DNA from: an uncultured Clostridium sp.
GTDB lineage: Bacteria > Bacillota > Clostridia > TANB77 > CAG-508
Reading direction: 5' to 3'
Assembly: GCA_947647115.1 (NCBI GenBank)
Contig: CANSJB010000004.1
Location: forward strand, 1-37,925
DNA length: 37,925 nt
How positions within the stretch are numbered: position 1 is the stretch's first letter; the number at the start of each line of letters is the position of its first letter. Below are positions 15,685 to 24,546 of this stretch, in pieces. A model generated the notes under the pieces. The model searched no databases, had not been told where the DNA came from, and worked only from the letters and a program-made list of their open reading frames with translations. Position numbers and translations under genes: made by a program.

Positions 15685-16197
15685 TTATTGTACCAAAATT
15701 TGTTTTTTGGCTAAGGCATGGTTTTTATAGTTTTTGTCATGGGTTACTTCTTTGATAATTGCCATAAAGTCAGGAAGCTCCACTGCAGTTCCTTCTTCGG
15801 GAAGTTCCACTTCCACAATTGCCAAATGTTTAGAAAAGCTGAAGACATCCAATTCAATTGTTTGATCAGCATATCTAAAAGTATAACGTGTCTTTCTAAT
15901 GGTTTGAAGCTCAGGATCTGCCTGTGTCAAATACAAATGATATTCTTCTTGGGTGATTTTTCTTTCTGTTTCTACTCGTTTTAACTCAGTAATTTTCCTT
16001 TTTTCTGTATAAAAATACTCTTCTGTTCCATTTGTCACACGTTTACGTACACGCCGTTCGCCTTCTTCAGCAATAAGGTAAGTTTGCTCAATTTCACTTA
16101 CCATTACTTCGCCTTCAGCACAGTCGTATACTTCCTTCAATTTTACTCCTCTAACCAAAAACTTCCGCTCGATTTCTAAATTTTTGCTGTTTGGCAT
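15685..16197 (-). CDS. CYTH-domain protein (triphosphate tunnel metalloenzyme family)
   Basis: The 170-residue protein opens with the CYTH signature E-x-E-x-K as LEIERKFLV (Glu8, Glu10, Lys12), and carries the alternating charged strands of the tunnel: GERRVRKRV, YFYTEKRKI, TERKITQEEY, RYTFRYADQTIELDVF and AIVEVELPEEG. Members hydrolyse triphosphates such as tripolyphosphate, ATP or thiamine triphosphate using a divalent metal; substrate cannot be assigned here. Codon use is GC-richer than the surroundings and includes CGG arginine codons at 16054-16056 and 16165-16167, the latter at the conserved Arg11 and followed by A. It has its own promoter and terminator, so it looks like an imported single-gene unit. 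Confidence 0.88.
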   Translation of the reverse strand: MPNSKNLEIERKFLVRGVKLKEVYDCAEGEVMVSEIEQTYLIAEEGERRVRKRVTNGTEEYFYTEKRKITELKRVETERKITQEEYHLYLTQADPELQTIRKTRYTFRYADQTIELDVFSFSKHLAIVEVELPEEGTAVELPDFMAIIKEVTHDKNYKNHALAKKQILVQ

Positions 16198-16277
16198 TAC
16201 TTACCCTTCCTTTCTTCTCTTAGCTACAAAAATACCTGTGTGCTTGGAATAATAATAGCTATGCTACAAACAAATTT

Positions 16278-16306
16278 ATTTTATCTTTCTTATTGTCAAA
16301 AGTCAA
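16278..16306 (-). promoter_or_regulatory. promoter of the CYTH gene
   Basis: On the minus strand TTGACT, 17 bases, TAAAAT; leader of about 70 bases. Confidence 0.65.
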
Positions 16307-16349
16307 GTAAAATAGCTAATATTTTTATGGCCATTTTTCTAATTCATAT

Positions 16350-16382
16350 AAAAAACTCCTAACTTGCATAGCCAGAAGTTTT
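16350..16382 (-). terminator. terminator of the 118-aa gene
   Basis: On the minus strand AAAACTTCT pairs with AGGAGTTTT at eight of nine positions and a T run follows, about 20 bases after the stop codon. Confidence 0.7.
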
Positions 16383-16401
16383 CAATCTTGTTATTTATTT
16401 T

Positions 16402-16758
16402 TTAAAATCTTTCTTCATCCAGTGATGTTTGCTTACCATCTGCTAATATTTCTGAGGCTACCATCTGGGCAGTCATAACCGAAATATTAATAGTTTGCAA
16501 ATTTTTAAGTGCCTCCCCAGTTGGCATTTTTCCACTATAGGTTCCTTGCAAAATTTTTTGCAAATTGTTTGCACCTGTTGATAAAGCACCTGTAAAATGA
16601 TTACTACTATTTTGTCTAATCAAGTTTTCTAATTCATAAGACTTTTTCTCATCGCCAATTTTAAAGCCTTCTACAACTTTATAGGCTTTTTGTACTGTTT
16701 GATATAGGCTGTTAGCATCTTTTTTAATTTTTTCTGCTTTTTCAACTGGTCTTAACAT
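16402..16758 (-). CDS. hypothetical protein (118 aa)
   Basis: I do not recognise the family. The product is soluble and mostly helical. Residues 1-50 are Lys/Glu-rich and may form a coiled coil; the middle (about 52-80) has Gly, Ser and Asn; the end is helical (LQTINISVMTAQMVASEILA). It has no signal peptide or membrane helix. It is a monocistronic minus-strand gene with a good promoter and terminator, divergent from leuS. The AGGGAG ribosome site supports the ATG. Confidence 0.75.
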   Translation of the reverse strand: MLRPVEKAEKIKKDANSLYQTVQKAYKVVEGFKIGDEKKSYELENLIRQNSSNHFTGALSTGANNLQKILQGTYSGKMPTGEALKNLQTINISVMTAQMVASEILADGKQTSLDEERF

Positions 16759-16809
16759 TTTATTCTCCCTTCTTTTCTTTTTTTCCGTTCTTTATCAATC
16801 ACAGATTCT

Positions 16810-16838
16810 ATTATACCATATTTTTCACAATTTTGCAA
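16810..16838 (-). promoter_or_regulatory. promoter of the 118-aa gene
   Basis: On the minus strand TTGCAA, 17 bases, TATAAT. Confidence 0.65.
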
Positions 16839-16907
16839 ATTTTACTTTATTTTCTTTTAAAAGTGCGATATAATAAGCCTAAATGAAAATAATAAGGAGT
16901 GGAAAAT

Positions 16908-19334
16908 ATGTCATATAATTTTACCCAAATTGAAAAAAAATGGCAAAACAAATGGTATAGTGAAGGTACTTTTTATGCCAAAGAAGATAAAAATAAACAA
17001 AAATGGTATGGTTTAATTGAGTTTCCTTATCCATCTGGACAAGGCTTACATGTAGGTCACCCAAGGCCATATACAGCTTTAGATATCGTTGCTAGAAAAA
17101 AAAGAATGGAAGGATATAATGTTCTTTTTCCAATAGGTTTTGACTCCTTTGGCTTACCTGCTGAAAATTATGCTATTAAAAATCATATTCATCCTAAAGT
17201 AATTACACAAAAAAATATAGCACATTTTACAGAGCAATTAAAAGCTTTTGGTTTTTCTTTTGACTGGTCTAGGGCTATTAACACTACAGACCCTGATTAT
17301 TATAAATGGACACAATGGATTTTTATTCAGCTATTTAAACATGGCTTAGCTTATAAATCTACTATGCCTATTAACTTTTGCACTGGCTGCAAGGTAGGCC
17401 TAGCAAATGAAGAAGTAGTAAATGGTGTTTGTGAAAGATGTGGAAGCCCAGTTGTACAAAAAGAAAAAAGCCAATGGATGCTTAAAATCACAAAATATGC
17501 ACAAAGATTAATTGATGATTTAGAACAAGTAGATTACTTAGAAAAAATTAAGACACAACAAAAAAATTGGATTGGTAGAAGTGAAGGTGCAGAAGTTAAA
17601 TTTCAAATTTCTGATTCTTCTAAAGAACTTGTAGTATATACTACAAGACCAGACACTTTATTTGGTGCAACTTATATGGTAGTAGCTCCAGAACACCCTA
17701 TTTTGCAAGAATTAGAAGATAACATTGAAAACATAGAAGAAGTAAAACAATATCAAACACAAGCTAAATTAAAGTCTGACTTTGAACGTGCAGAATTAAA
17801 TAAAGAAAAAACTGGTGTTGAAATAAAAGGAATTAAGGCTATTAACCCTTTAACCAATACTAAAATTCCAATTTGGGTTTCTGATTATGTTTTAATTACT
17901 TATGGCACTGGTAGTATTATGGCTGTTCCTGCTCATGATACAAGGGACTGGGAATTTGCTAAAAAATTTAATATTCCTATGGTACAAGTAATCGAGTCTT
18001 CTTCTCCTGATGTTATTTGCCATATTGAAGAAAAACCTTTTACTGATGTAGAAACTGGGAAGTTAATTAACTCTGGCTTTTTAACAGGCCTTAGTGTTGA
18101 AGAAGCTAAGAAAAAAGTTATTGATTATTTAGAAGAAAAAGGTATTGGAACTAAAAAAGTAAATTACAAATTACGTGATTGGGTATTTTCAAGGCAACGT
18201 TATTGGGGTGAGCCTATCCCTATGGTTTTCTGTGAAGACTGTGGATGGGTACCACTTCCTGAAGAAGAACTACCTTTGGTTTTACCAGAAATTCAAGACT
18301 ATGAGCCTAGTGAAAATGGTGAATCTCCACTTGCTAAACATACCCAATGGGTTAACACTACTTGTCCTCATTGCAAAAAAGCTGCTAAGCGTGAAACAGA
18401 TACTATGCCACAATGGGCTGGCTCTTCTTGGTATTTCTTACGTTATATGGACCCACATAACGATAAGGCTTTAGCCTCTCCAGATGCTTTAAATTATTGG
18501 GGACCAATTGATTGGTATAATGGTGGTATGGAACATACTACTCTTCACTTACTATATTCTAGATTTTGGCATAAATTCTTATATGATATTGGCATAGTTC
18601 CTACCAAAGAACCTTATAATAAACGTACTTCACATGGTATGATTTTAGGTTCTAATGGTGAGAAAATGTCCAAATCCAAGGGAAACGTTATTAACCCTGA
18701 TGATATTATAAATGAATTTGGCGCAGATACATTCCGTGTGTATGAAATGTTTATGGGACCATTTGACCAAACAGCTCCCTGGTCTATGGAAAGTATCCGT
18801 GGCTGTCATAAATTCCTAGATAGAGTTTGGAATATGCAAGATTTCTTAGTAGAAGGAGACTCGTACTCTCCTGAGTCTGAAAAAATGATACATAAAGCAA
18901 TCAAAAAAGTTTCTTCTGATATTGAAGAAATGAAATTTAATACTGCTGTTTCTACCTTTATGACAATGGTAAATGAATTTTATAAATTAAAGAAAATTAA
19001 TAAAGCAGAATTTAAAACCTTCTTACAATTACTAAACCCATTTGCACCACATATGACAGAAGAATTATTTGAAATCATTGGTATGTCATCTACAATAGCT
19101 GCTACTCCATGGCCTACTTATGATGAAGCCAAAACAATAGATGATGAAATTGAAATTCCAGTACAAATAAATGGCAAAGTAAAAGCCACCATTTCTATTG
19201 GTATCGATACCGATGAAGAAACTGTAAAACAAAAGGTACATAGTGTTGCCAATGTGCAAAATGCAACAAATGGTAAAACAATTGTAAAAGAAATTTATAT
19301 TAAAAATAAAATTTATAATATTGTCGTAAAATAA
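16908..19334 (+). CDS. leuS: leucyl-tRNA synthetase
   Basis: The 808-residue class I synthetase has normal bacterial length. The HIGH motif is HVGH at 48-51 and the KMSKS loop is at 586-590. A zinc-type cysteine insert is near [13 protein letters not shown] and a second is at [13 protein letters not shown]. The editing domain (about 220-420) contains [14 protein letters not shown] and [19 protein letters not shown] with the catalytic Asp region. The anticodon-binding and C-terminal domains follow. The ATG at 16908 is preferred over a GTG nine bases earlier because AAGGAG sits eight bases before it. A TATAAT at 16869-16874 is a likely -10 element. No T-box leader fits in the 150-base upstream gap. 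It ends in a strong terminator. Confidence 0.97.
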   Translation: MSYNFTQIEKKWQNKWYSEGTFYAKEDKNKQKWYGLIEFPYPSGQGLHVGHPRPYTALDIVARKKRMEGYNVLFPIGFDSFGLPAENYAIKNHIHPKVITQKNIAHFTEQLKAFGFSFDWSRAINTTDPDYYKWTQWIFIQLFKHGLAYKSTMPINFCTGCKVGLANEEVVNGVCERCGSPVVQKEKSQWMLKITKYAQRLIDDLEQVDYLEKIKTQQKNWIGRSEGAEVKFQISDSSKELVVYTTRPDTLFGATYMVVAPEHPILQELEDNIENIEEVKQYQTQAKLKSDFERAELNKEKTGVEIKGIKAINPLTNTKIPIWVSDYVLITYGTGSIMAVPAHDTRDWEFAKKFNIPMVQVIESSSPDVICHIEEKPFTDVETGKLINSGFLTGLSVEEAKKKVIDYLEEKGIGTKKVNYKLRDWVFSRQRYWGEPIPMVFCEDCGWVPLPEEELPLVLPEIQDYEPSENGESPLAKHTQWVNTTCPHCKKAAKRETDTMPQWAGSSWYFLRYMDPHNDKALASPDALNYWGPIDWYNGGMEHTTLHLLYSRFWHKFLYDIGIVPTKEPYNKRTSHGMILGSNGEKMSKSKGNVINPDDIINEFGADTFRVYEMFMGPFDQTAPWSMESIRGCHKFLDRVWNMQDFLVEGDSYSPESEKMIHKAIKKVSSDIEEMKFNTAVSTFMTMVNEFYKLKKINKAEFKTFLQLLNPFAPHMTEELFEIIGMSSTIAATPWPTYDEAKTIDDEIEIPVQINGKVKATISIGIDTDEETVKQKVHSVANVQNATNGKTIVKEIYIKNKIYNIVVK

Positions 19335-19354
19335 GCTTTTTTACTATACTGATT

Positions 19355-19397
19355 AAAAAGGGTTCTATTACAAGAATAATGTAATTGAACCTTTTTG
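19355..19397 (+). terminator. terminator of leuS
   Basis: AAAAAGGGTTC pairs with GAACCTTTTT, and ATTAC with GTAAT inside it, giving a long stem followed by Ts. Confidence 0.9.
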
Positions 19398-19413
19398 CTG
19401 TATTCCCTACTTT

Positions 19414-19447
19414 TTTGTAATACAAATGTAATACAATTGTAAACATA
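19414..19447 (+). promoter_or_regulatory. operator-like array with 11-bp period before the zinc peptidase gene
   Basis: TGTAATACAA occurs at 19416-19425 and again at 19427-19436, and TGTAAACATA follows at 19438-19447: three copies in strict 11-base phase, so on one face of the helix. The first copy is also inside the perfect palindrome TTTGTAATACAAA (19414-19426). It abuts the -35-like TTGACA at 19448, so a bound repressor would block the promoter. Confidence 0.55.
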
Positions 19448-19482
19448 TTGACATATAATTTTGTAGTAATATGTTGTATAAT
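19448..19482 (+). promoter_or_regulatory. promoter elements of the zinc peptidase gene
   Basis: A perfect TTGACA (19448-19453) and a perfect TATAAT (19477-19482) are both present but 23 bases apart, too far for a standard promoter. TATGTT (19470-19475), 16 bases from TTGACA, is an alternative -10. Confidence 0.45.
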
Positions 19483-19519
19483 AGTAGCAGAAAAATTACT
19501 AAGGAGAACTATATAAAGA

Positions 19520-20599
19520 ATGAATGTTGAGCAAGAGCTAAAAAAAGATGGAATTGAAATTGTAGGAAGATTAGATACTTTAAGTATTAACTCCCTTTCT
19601 AAAAATGTAGCTGAAAAAATTGCCAAAGCATTTCCTAGAGCACATTTTAGTTCTAGGCAATTATTTATTGAACTTTCAAGAATTCCTATGTATTTAGCTG
19701 AAATGCCTGAAGGCTTTGCAGAGGCAACTTACTTTTACAAAAACTCTTCTATTTATTTCAAGCAAGGAAGGCCTTTAGATGAATTAGAAAAATTTGCTAT
19801 TCATGAATTTATCCATTATCTTCAAGAAGTAAAAGACTTTAAAGGTAATTTGTGTCGTTTTGGTCTTTGTGAATATAGCGAATTTCGAACTTATGGCATG
19901 GCACTAAATGAAGGGGCTGTACAACTTGCTACTTCTAAAGCATTAAATCACGCAGAAGATATTGTAAAATATTATGATATTTCACTTCCTACTACTAGCC
20001 CTAACTATTATCCACTTCTTTGCAATTTAGTAAAACAATTAGCTTATTTAATTGGAGAAGACATATTATTTGATAGTACTTTTTTTAGTACAGATGCTTT
20101 TAAATTAGATGCTATTAAGTTTTTAGGCAAAAAAGAGTTTTTAAAAATTCAAGATAATTTAGATAAAATTTTATATACAGAAGAAAAAATCATCAAATTA
20201 AATGGCCGTTTAATGGAAGATGACTGTGAAGGCACTAAAGCACAAAAAGTAGCTTCTAAAATTGAAAACTATAAAGCAGAGTTAAAAAAGACATTTATTC
20301 AAACACAAGATTTAATTTTTTCTTCTTATTTTAATCATGAGTTTGACCATTTAAACACTACTGCTGATATTGAAGTATATCGTGCTAAGTTATATAATTA
20401 TCAAAATTTTATTGGAATTACAGATAATTATTTTGATTATAATAATTATTATATTGATAAAATGGCTGCTTTAGAAGAGCGTCATGATGCTATATTAAAT
20501 AATGTTTCTTTAACTGTTATAAAAGAGTCTAAGCTTACTAATTTGTTTAGAACTTTGCGTAATTTATTTTCCTGGAATAAACAAAAAGAACATGAATAA
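19520..20599 (+). CDS. putative zinc metallopeptidase of unknown family (359 aa)
   Basis: The protein has a gluzincin-like zinc site: H95-E96-F-I-H99 in FAIHEFIHYLQE, with a candidate third ligand Glu131 in MALNEGAVQLATS, 32 residues on. No signal peptide or membrane helix is visible, so it should be cytoplasmic. The C-terminal 200 residues are helical and charged, with no family I can name. This pattern occurs in peptidases that clear regulators or surface proteins, but the substrate is unknown. AAGGAG precedes the ATG. It is monocistronic, lies behind an unusual operator-like array, and ends in its own terminator. Confidence 0.75.
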   Translation: MNVEQELKKDGIEIVGRLDTLSINSLSKNVAEKIAKAFPRAHFSSRQLFIELSRIPMYLAEMPEGFAEATYFYKNSSIYFKQGRPLDELEKFAIHEFIHYLQEVKDFKGNLCRFGLCEYSEFRTYGMALNEGAVQLATSKALNHAEDIVKYYDISLPTTSPNYYPLLCNLVKQLAYLIGEDILFDSTFFSTDAFKLDAIKFLGKKEFLKIQDNLDKILYTEEKIIKLNGRLMEDDCEGTKAQKVASKIENYKAELKKTFIQTQDLIFSSYFNHEFDHLNTTADIEVYRAKLYNYQNFIGITDNYFDYNNYYIDKMAALEERHDAILNNVSLTVIKESKLTNLFRTLRNLFSWNKQKEHE

Positions 20600-20626
20600 T
20601 TTTTTAACTAATATAGACATAAAAGA

Positions 20627-20660
20627 AAAGTTGATTCGAATTTCGAACCAGCTTTTTTTA
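20627..20660 (+). terminator. terminator of the zinc peptidase gene
   Basis: AAAAGTTGATTCG pairs with CGAACCAGCTTTT (one mismatch and one G-T pair) around AATT; T run follows. Confidence 0.8.
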
Positions 20661-20759
20661 TGTATGTCATTTGCTAAAAAATAAAGGAAAAACCAAATAT
20701 TGGCTTTGCAAAAACATAGATATTACTTCCTATAATTTAAATAGAATCATTCATATATT

Positions 20760-22005
20760 TTAACTTTGTTTTAAATATTGTTCTATTTTTTGAGCTGCTT
20801 CTCTTCCATCTCTAGCAGCCCAAGCTACAGTTGAAGTAGTACCTATTAAATCTCCTCCTGCAAAAATGTTAGTTCCCTCTATTTGTTTTTGGTCATTTAC
20901 ATTTAAATATTTCCACTTATTCACTGGCAAATTTTGCGTTTGTAATATACTTTCATCTACTTTAGCTCCTACTGCCATAATAACATAGTCCATATCAATT
21001 ATGTAATTACTCCCCACTATATCCACAGGAGCCTTTCTAGTTTCTCCTTGTTTTTGTATTAGTTCTGTTTTAATACACTCTATTTTATCTACTTTTTCAT
21101 CTCCCAATATTTTGGTAATATTTGTTTGAAATAAAAACTCTATCCCCTCTTGTTTAGCTTCTTGTATTTCTTTTTTTTCTGCTGGCATTTCTTCTTCTGA
21201 CCTTCTATAAATAACCATTACTTGTTTAGCACCTAATCTTTTTATAGTTCTAGCACAATCCATTGCAACATTGCCACCACCTATAATAGCTACTTTTTTA
21301 TTTTGATAATTCGGATGATTGTTAAGTTCTAGTAAAGTATTACCACCATAAACACCTTTTAATTCCTCTCCTGTTATCATCATCTTTCTTGGAATATTAG
21401 CTCCAAAAGCTAAAAATACAGCATCATACTCTTTTTGTAAATTTTCTAATTTTAAGTTTCTGCCTAGTTCTTGACCATATTTCACCTCTATTCCTAAACT
21501 TATTATAGAATAGATGGCTTTTCTTAACACTTCTTTTTCTAGCCTAAATTCAGGAATTCCATGACTTAAAATACTTTTCGTAAATAGTAACTTTGGCTCC
21601 TTTTCTTGCTAAAAAACTGCTTGCAGTAAGCCCTGCAGGTCCTCCGCCTACTACAGCAACCTTTCTTCCTTGTAATACATTTTCTATTTGTATGTTTTTA
21701 TCATATCCATTTTCTATTGCTTTATCAAATACATAGTGTTCCATTTCCCCTATGCTAACACTTTTTCCTTTAATTCCTCTGACACAGCTTCCTTGACATT
21801 GCTTTTGATGAGGACAAATTCTCCCACAAATACTACCAAGTGCTGTAGTTTGTAATAAAGTCTGATAAGCTTCTTCTAGTTTTCCTGCTTTTATATATTG
21901 AATAAAAGTAGGTATATCATTAGAAAGTGGACAACCATTTTTACTACATGGCTTCATAGGGCAGTTTAAGCAATAATTAGTTAATTCTTTAATTTGTTCA
22001 TCCAT
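20760..22005 (-). pseudogene. GltD-like NAD(P)H oxidoreductase, disrupted by a deletion and frameshift
   Basis: Two frames together make a glutamate-synthase-small-subunit-type flavoprotein. The 5' part (22005-21550) has the N-terminal 4Fe-4S cysteines (YCLNCPMKPCSKNGCPLS, and SICGRICPHQKQCQGSC) and the first FAD motif VAVVGGGPAGLTASSFL. The 3' part (21530 down) has the NADPH motif VAIIGGGNVAMDCARTI and the C-terminal FAD motif NIFAGGDLIGTT. At about 21560-21586 they are out of register by +1, and compared with the family some 17 bases (the G-G-x-L part before G-I-P-E-F) are missing. No CGG codon is there, so this is not the frameshift type seen elsewhere. It is probably inactive, or an assembly gap. 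It follows udg in the repair cluster. Confidence 0.8.
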
Positions 22006-22059
22006 TATTTTCTCCTCTTTTCATGATTCACTAAATTTTCCAATCACTTTTTTGTCACT

Positions 22060-22677
22060 TTATATAACTTCAGTTTCTTTTTGTACCATTTCATTATATT
22101 TACTAACAGCTTGTTTTAAGTCCTTCCAAAATTCTATTTTTTTGTTTTCATCTCTTAAAAGTGCTGCTGGATGCCAAGTTGGCATATATAAAATTCCTTT
22201 TTGCTCTATCCATTTTCCTCTAGAGGCTGTTATCCCATAGTTCTTTCCTAAAATATTTTTTAAGGCTGTACTACCTAATAGCACAATTATTTTAGGCTTT
22301 ACTAGCATAACTTGATTTCGTAAATAGTTTAAACAAGCAGTAACCTCATCTTCTTCTGGTACTCTATTAGCTGGAGGTCTACATTTTACCACATTTGCAA
22401 TATATACCTGAGTTCTATCTAAATTTAACCCCTGAAACGCTTTATTCAACAATTGTCCAGCTTTTCCCACAAAAGGCATTCCTTGACTATCTTCATCTGC
22501 TCCTGGTCCTTCTCCTATAAACATCATAATGGCTTGCTTATTTCCTTCTCCAAATACAATATTCTTTCTCGTCTTACATAATTTGCACATTTGACAATCT
22601 ACTATACTATTTTCTAGTTCTTCCCATGCTTCATACATTTGTTTTGCTTGTATAGTGTATCTTATTACACCATACAC
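22060..22677 (-). CDS. uracil-DNA glycosylase, family 4
   Basis: The protein removes uracil from DNA. It shows the family 4 features: 4Fe-4S cysteines in CQMCKLC and a later CRPPANRVPEEDEVTAC, the active-site region FIGEGPGADEDSQGMPFVGK, LGSTALKNIL, and HPAALLR near the C-terminus. The start is uncertain: the frame opens with a GTG at 22677 that lies right on the AAAGGAG ribosome site, while an internal ATG at 22638, next to the conserved WEELE, fits the family length but has no ribosome site. It is 27 bases downstream of ldcA, in one operon with it. Confidence 0.92.
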   Translation of the reverse strand: MYGVIRYTIQAKQMYEAWEELENSIVDCQMCKLCKTRKNIVFGEGNKQAIMMFIGEGPGADEDSQGMPFVGKAGQLLNKAFQGLNLDRTQVYIANVVKCRPPANRVPEEDEVTACLNYLRNQVMLVKPKIIVLLGSTALKNILGKNYGITASRGKWIEQKGILYMPTWHPAALLRDENKKIEFWKDLKQAVSKYNEMVQKETEVI

Positions 22678-22704
22678 TCCTTTCTCTATTCATTTTTGCA
22701 ATAC

Positions 22705-23617
22705 TTACTCTACACAATCTTCTAATAATTCTATCTTATTTTCTGCTTTTGTATCTATTTTTGCTTGTATTCCAATAGGAATCACTGTTTTCTTATCAAT
22801 ATGTCCAAAATTATCTGATTTAATAATTGGAAATTTGTATTGTCCTTCTAATGTATCTATCAAAATTTGTTCTATACTACTACTTCCGTCATAATTTCCA
22901 AGCCAAATCCCCTTTATCTTATCAAATACTCCATTTTGCCTCATATGATATAAATAATTACTTACTAAAGCTGGTGGTGTCTCCAAAAATAATTCTTCTA
23001 AAAATAATATTTTGTCTGTAAAGTCAATACTATAACTTCCACTTACCATTTCATTTACTAAGCTTAAATTACCACCTACTAAAACACCTTTTGCTGTTCC
23101 TTCTTTTACTATTTTGTACTCTTCTCCTACTTGCCCTAACTGTAAACCTCCCTCATATAAACGTTTCATCACTTCGTCATATCCATACTTAGTTTGCCAA
23201 GAAGTTAATGCTTTAAAAGTTGGCCCATGAAAAGTACATAAACCAGTTTTACGATAAATAACATTTAATAAAGAAGTAGAATCACTAAACCCACAAATAA
23301 TTTTTGGGTTTACTTTTATCATATCATAGTCCAAATAGTCAAAAGTTGTATTAGAACTAAAGCCTCCACTAATACAAAAAATTGCTTTTACCTGTTTATC
23401 TTTAAACATTTCATTAATATCTTGCGCTTTTTGCCTAGCTGTTGCTCCATATCCTAAAGTATTTACTAAAGCATTTTGAGCAAATTTTATTTTAAAACCT
23501 GACGTTTCCATAAGGCAAATAGACTGATTTATCACCTCTAAATCATCTTTCGTAATAGCATCAGATGGCGAAATTAGTCCGAATGGTATCTCCTTTTTTT
23601 AGTTTTTGTGGTATCAT
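22705..23617 (-). CDS. ldcA: LD-carboxypeptidase (peptidase S66, LdcA/MccF family), one CGGA +1 shift at codon 13
   Basis: The enzyme trims the terminal D-residue of muramoyl-tetrapeptides in wall recycling, or inactivates peptide-nucleotide antibiotics (MccF type). An ATG at 23617 with AGGAGG upstream opens MIPQKLKKGDTI; at CGGA (23581-23578) the zero frame ends six codons later, and the +1 frame gives G-L-I-S-P-S-D-A-I-T, the standard N-terminus of the family (GDTIGLISPS). The remaining protein has the nucleophile in CGFSDSTSLLN, GPTFKAL, and the catalytic Glu and His regions (FLEELFLETPP; GHIDKKTVIPIG). Total 303 residues, a normal length. A 124-bp palindromic element lies between it and pgeF. 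Confidence 0.9.
23578..23581 (-). other. CGGA +1 frameshift site of ldcA
   Basis: Coding strand reads GAT ACC ATT CGG ACT AAT; the zero frame stops at TGA five codons after CGG. Skipping the C gives ATT GGA CTA ATT TCG CCA TCT, restoring T-I-G-L-I-S-P-S. Confidence 0.9.
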
Positions 23618-23628
23618 ATTTTCCTCCT

Positions 23629-23752
23629 TATGTCACTTTAGGGACGTTCCTTTCAGTGACATTCTTGTCATTTTAGGGACACTCTTTCATTTTTAGATAT
23701 GTCCCCTTTTTGACACTTTTGTCACTGAAAGGAACGTCCCTAAAGTGACATA
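23629..23752. mobile_element. MITE-like palindromic element with 33-bp perfect terminal inverted repeats
   Basis: The left end (23629-23661), TATGTCACTTTAGGGACG followed by TTCCTTTCAGTGACA, is exactly repeated in inverse at 23720-23752. The interior carries a second, imperfect inverted pair (TGTCATTTTAGGGACA and TGTCCCCTTTTTGACA). It has no coding capacity. The right end overlaps the last codons of pgeF and supplies its TAG stop. TA at each end could be a target duplication. A related half copy lies at 27906-27958. Confidence 0.8.
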
Positions 23753-24546
23753 AGTGCTGCATTTCTACCAGATAGTTCTTTATCTGTACGATAAGAATGA
23801 AATTTATCACTATGGCAAACTGTACATAAATTACTATCGATAATATTTTGTTCTTTTAGTCCTATTTGTTTTAAGAGTTCTATATTAATTGCTACTGTAT
23901 CTATCACATATTTTTGTTTTTCTTCTTTGATATGTGTTTTTTGTATAATTTTATCAATGCCTTCTAAGTTCTGATATTCTGTGTAAAATAAGTTTTTTAC
24001 ATCTTCATCTACTTCAAAACAGCACTTTCTAATACTTGGACATATTGAGCAAATAATATCTTGTGGTTTGCTGTTATAATATTGTATCATATTTTTTATA
24101 CTATTAACACAAATTTGTTTTAAAGTTCCTTTCCAACCAGAGTGAATGCTCCCTATTACTTTTTTTACAGGGTCATATAGTAATAAGGATATGCAATCTG
24201 CAGAAGTAGTAAGTAGTACTAAATCTTTTTTATTAGTTATCACGCCATCTATTTCTTCTAAGGTTTCTACTTGATTTACATTCTTTACCTTGTTTGTATG
24301 TGTTTGATGTGGTTTTACGATTCTTGCTTGTTTTAGGTCAATTTCTAAACAATCACATATTTTTTGGCAACTTTGTTTATAAGTATTTTCGTCTTTATAA
24401 ATTGGTGGAAAGTTAAGTTTTCCGTCATTTTTTAGAGTATAACAATGTTTTAGTTCTGGATATTCTAGCAATTTTTTAAATTGTAAGTATTGCAAGCTTT
24501 TATTTTGCATACATACCACAGTTTCATTTTCCCAAATTTTATTCAT
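23740..24546 (-). CDS. pgeF: PgeF / YfiH-family laccase-domain protein (purine nucleoside phosphorylase-like)
   Basis: The 268-residue protein has the metal site of the YfiH/DUF152 family: His in HQTHTNKVKNV, Cys in TTSADCISLLLYDP and His in GSIHSGWKGTLKQI. Members act on purine nucleosides or on mis-made peptidoglycan precursors; the exact role here is not fixed. The start ATG overlaps the end of addB by eight bases (ATGAATAA), so the two are translationally coupled. The last residues, L-M-S-L, and the stop codon come from the end of the MITE-like element, after the conserved GRNAA. Confidence 0.9.
   Translation of the reverse strand: MNKIWENETVVCMQNKSLQYLQFKKLLEYPELKHCYTLKNDGKLNFPPIYKDENTYKQSCQKICDCLEIDLKQARIVKPHQTHTNKVKNVNQVETLEEIDGVITNKKDLVLLTTSADCISLLLYDPVKKVIGSIHSGWKGTLKQICVNSIKNMIQYYNSKPQDIICSICPSIRKCCFEVDEDVKNLFYTEYQNLEGIDKIIQKTHIKEEKQKYVIDTVAINIELLKQIGLKEQNIIDSNLCTVCHSDKFHSYRTDKELSGRNAALMSL

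Noticed and set aside
16759-16907. T-box leader upstream of leuS
   Set aside because: The gap is only about 150 bases, and I see no T-box core sequence or terminator/antiterminator pair.
20760-22005. the GltD-like break as a seventh CGGA frameshift
   Set aside because: No CGG codon is present near the junction and conserved residues are missing, so reading in the +1 frame does not restore the protein.
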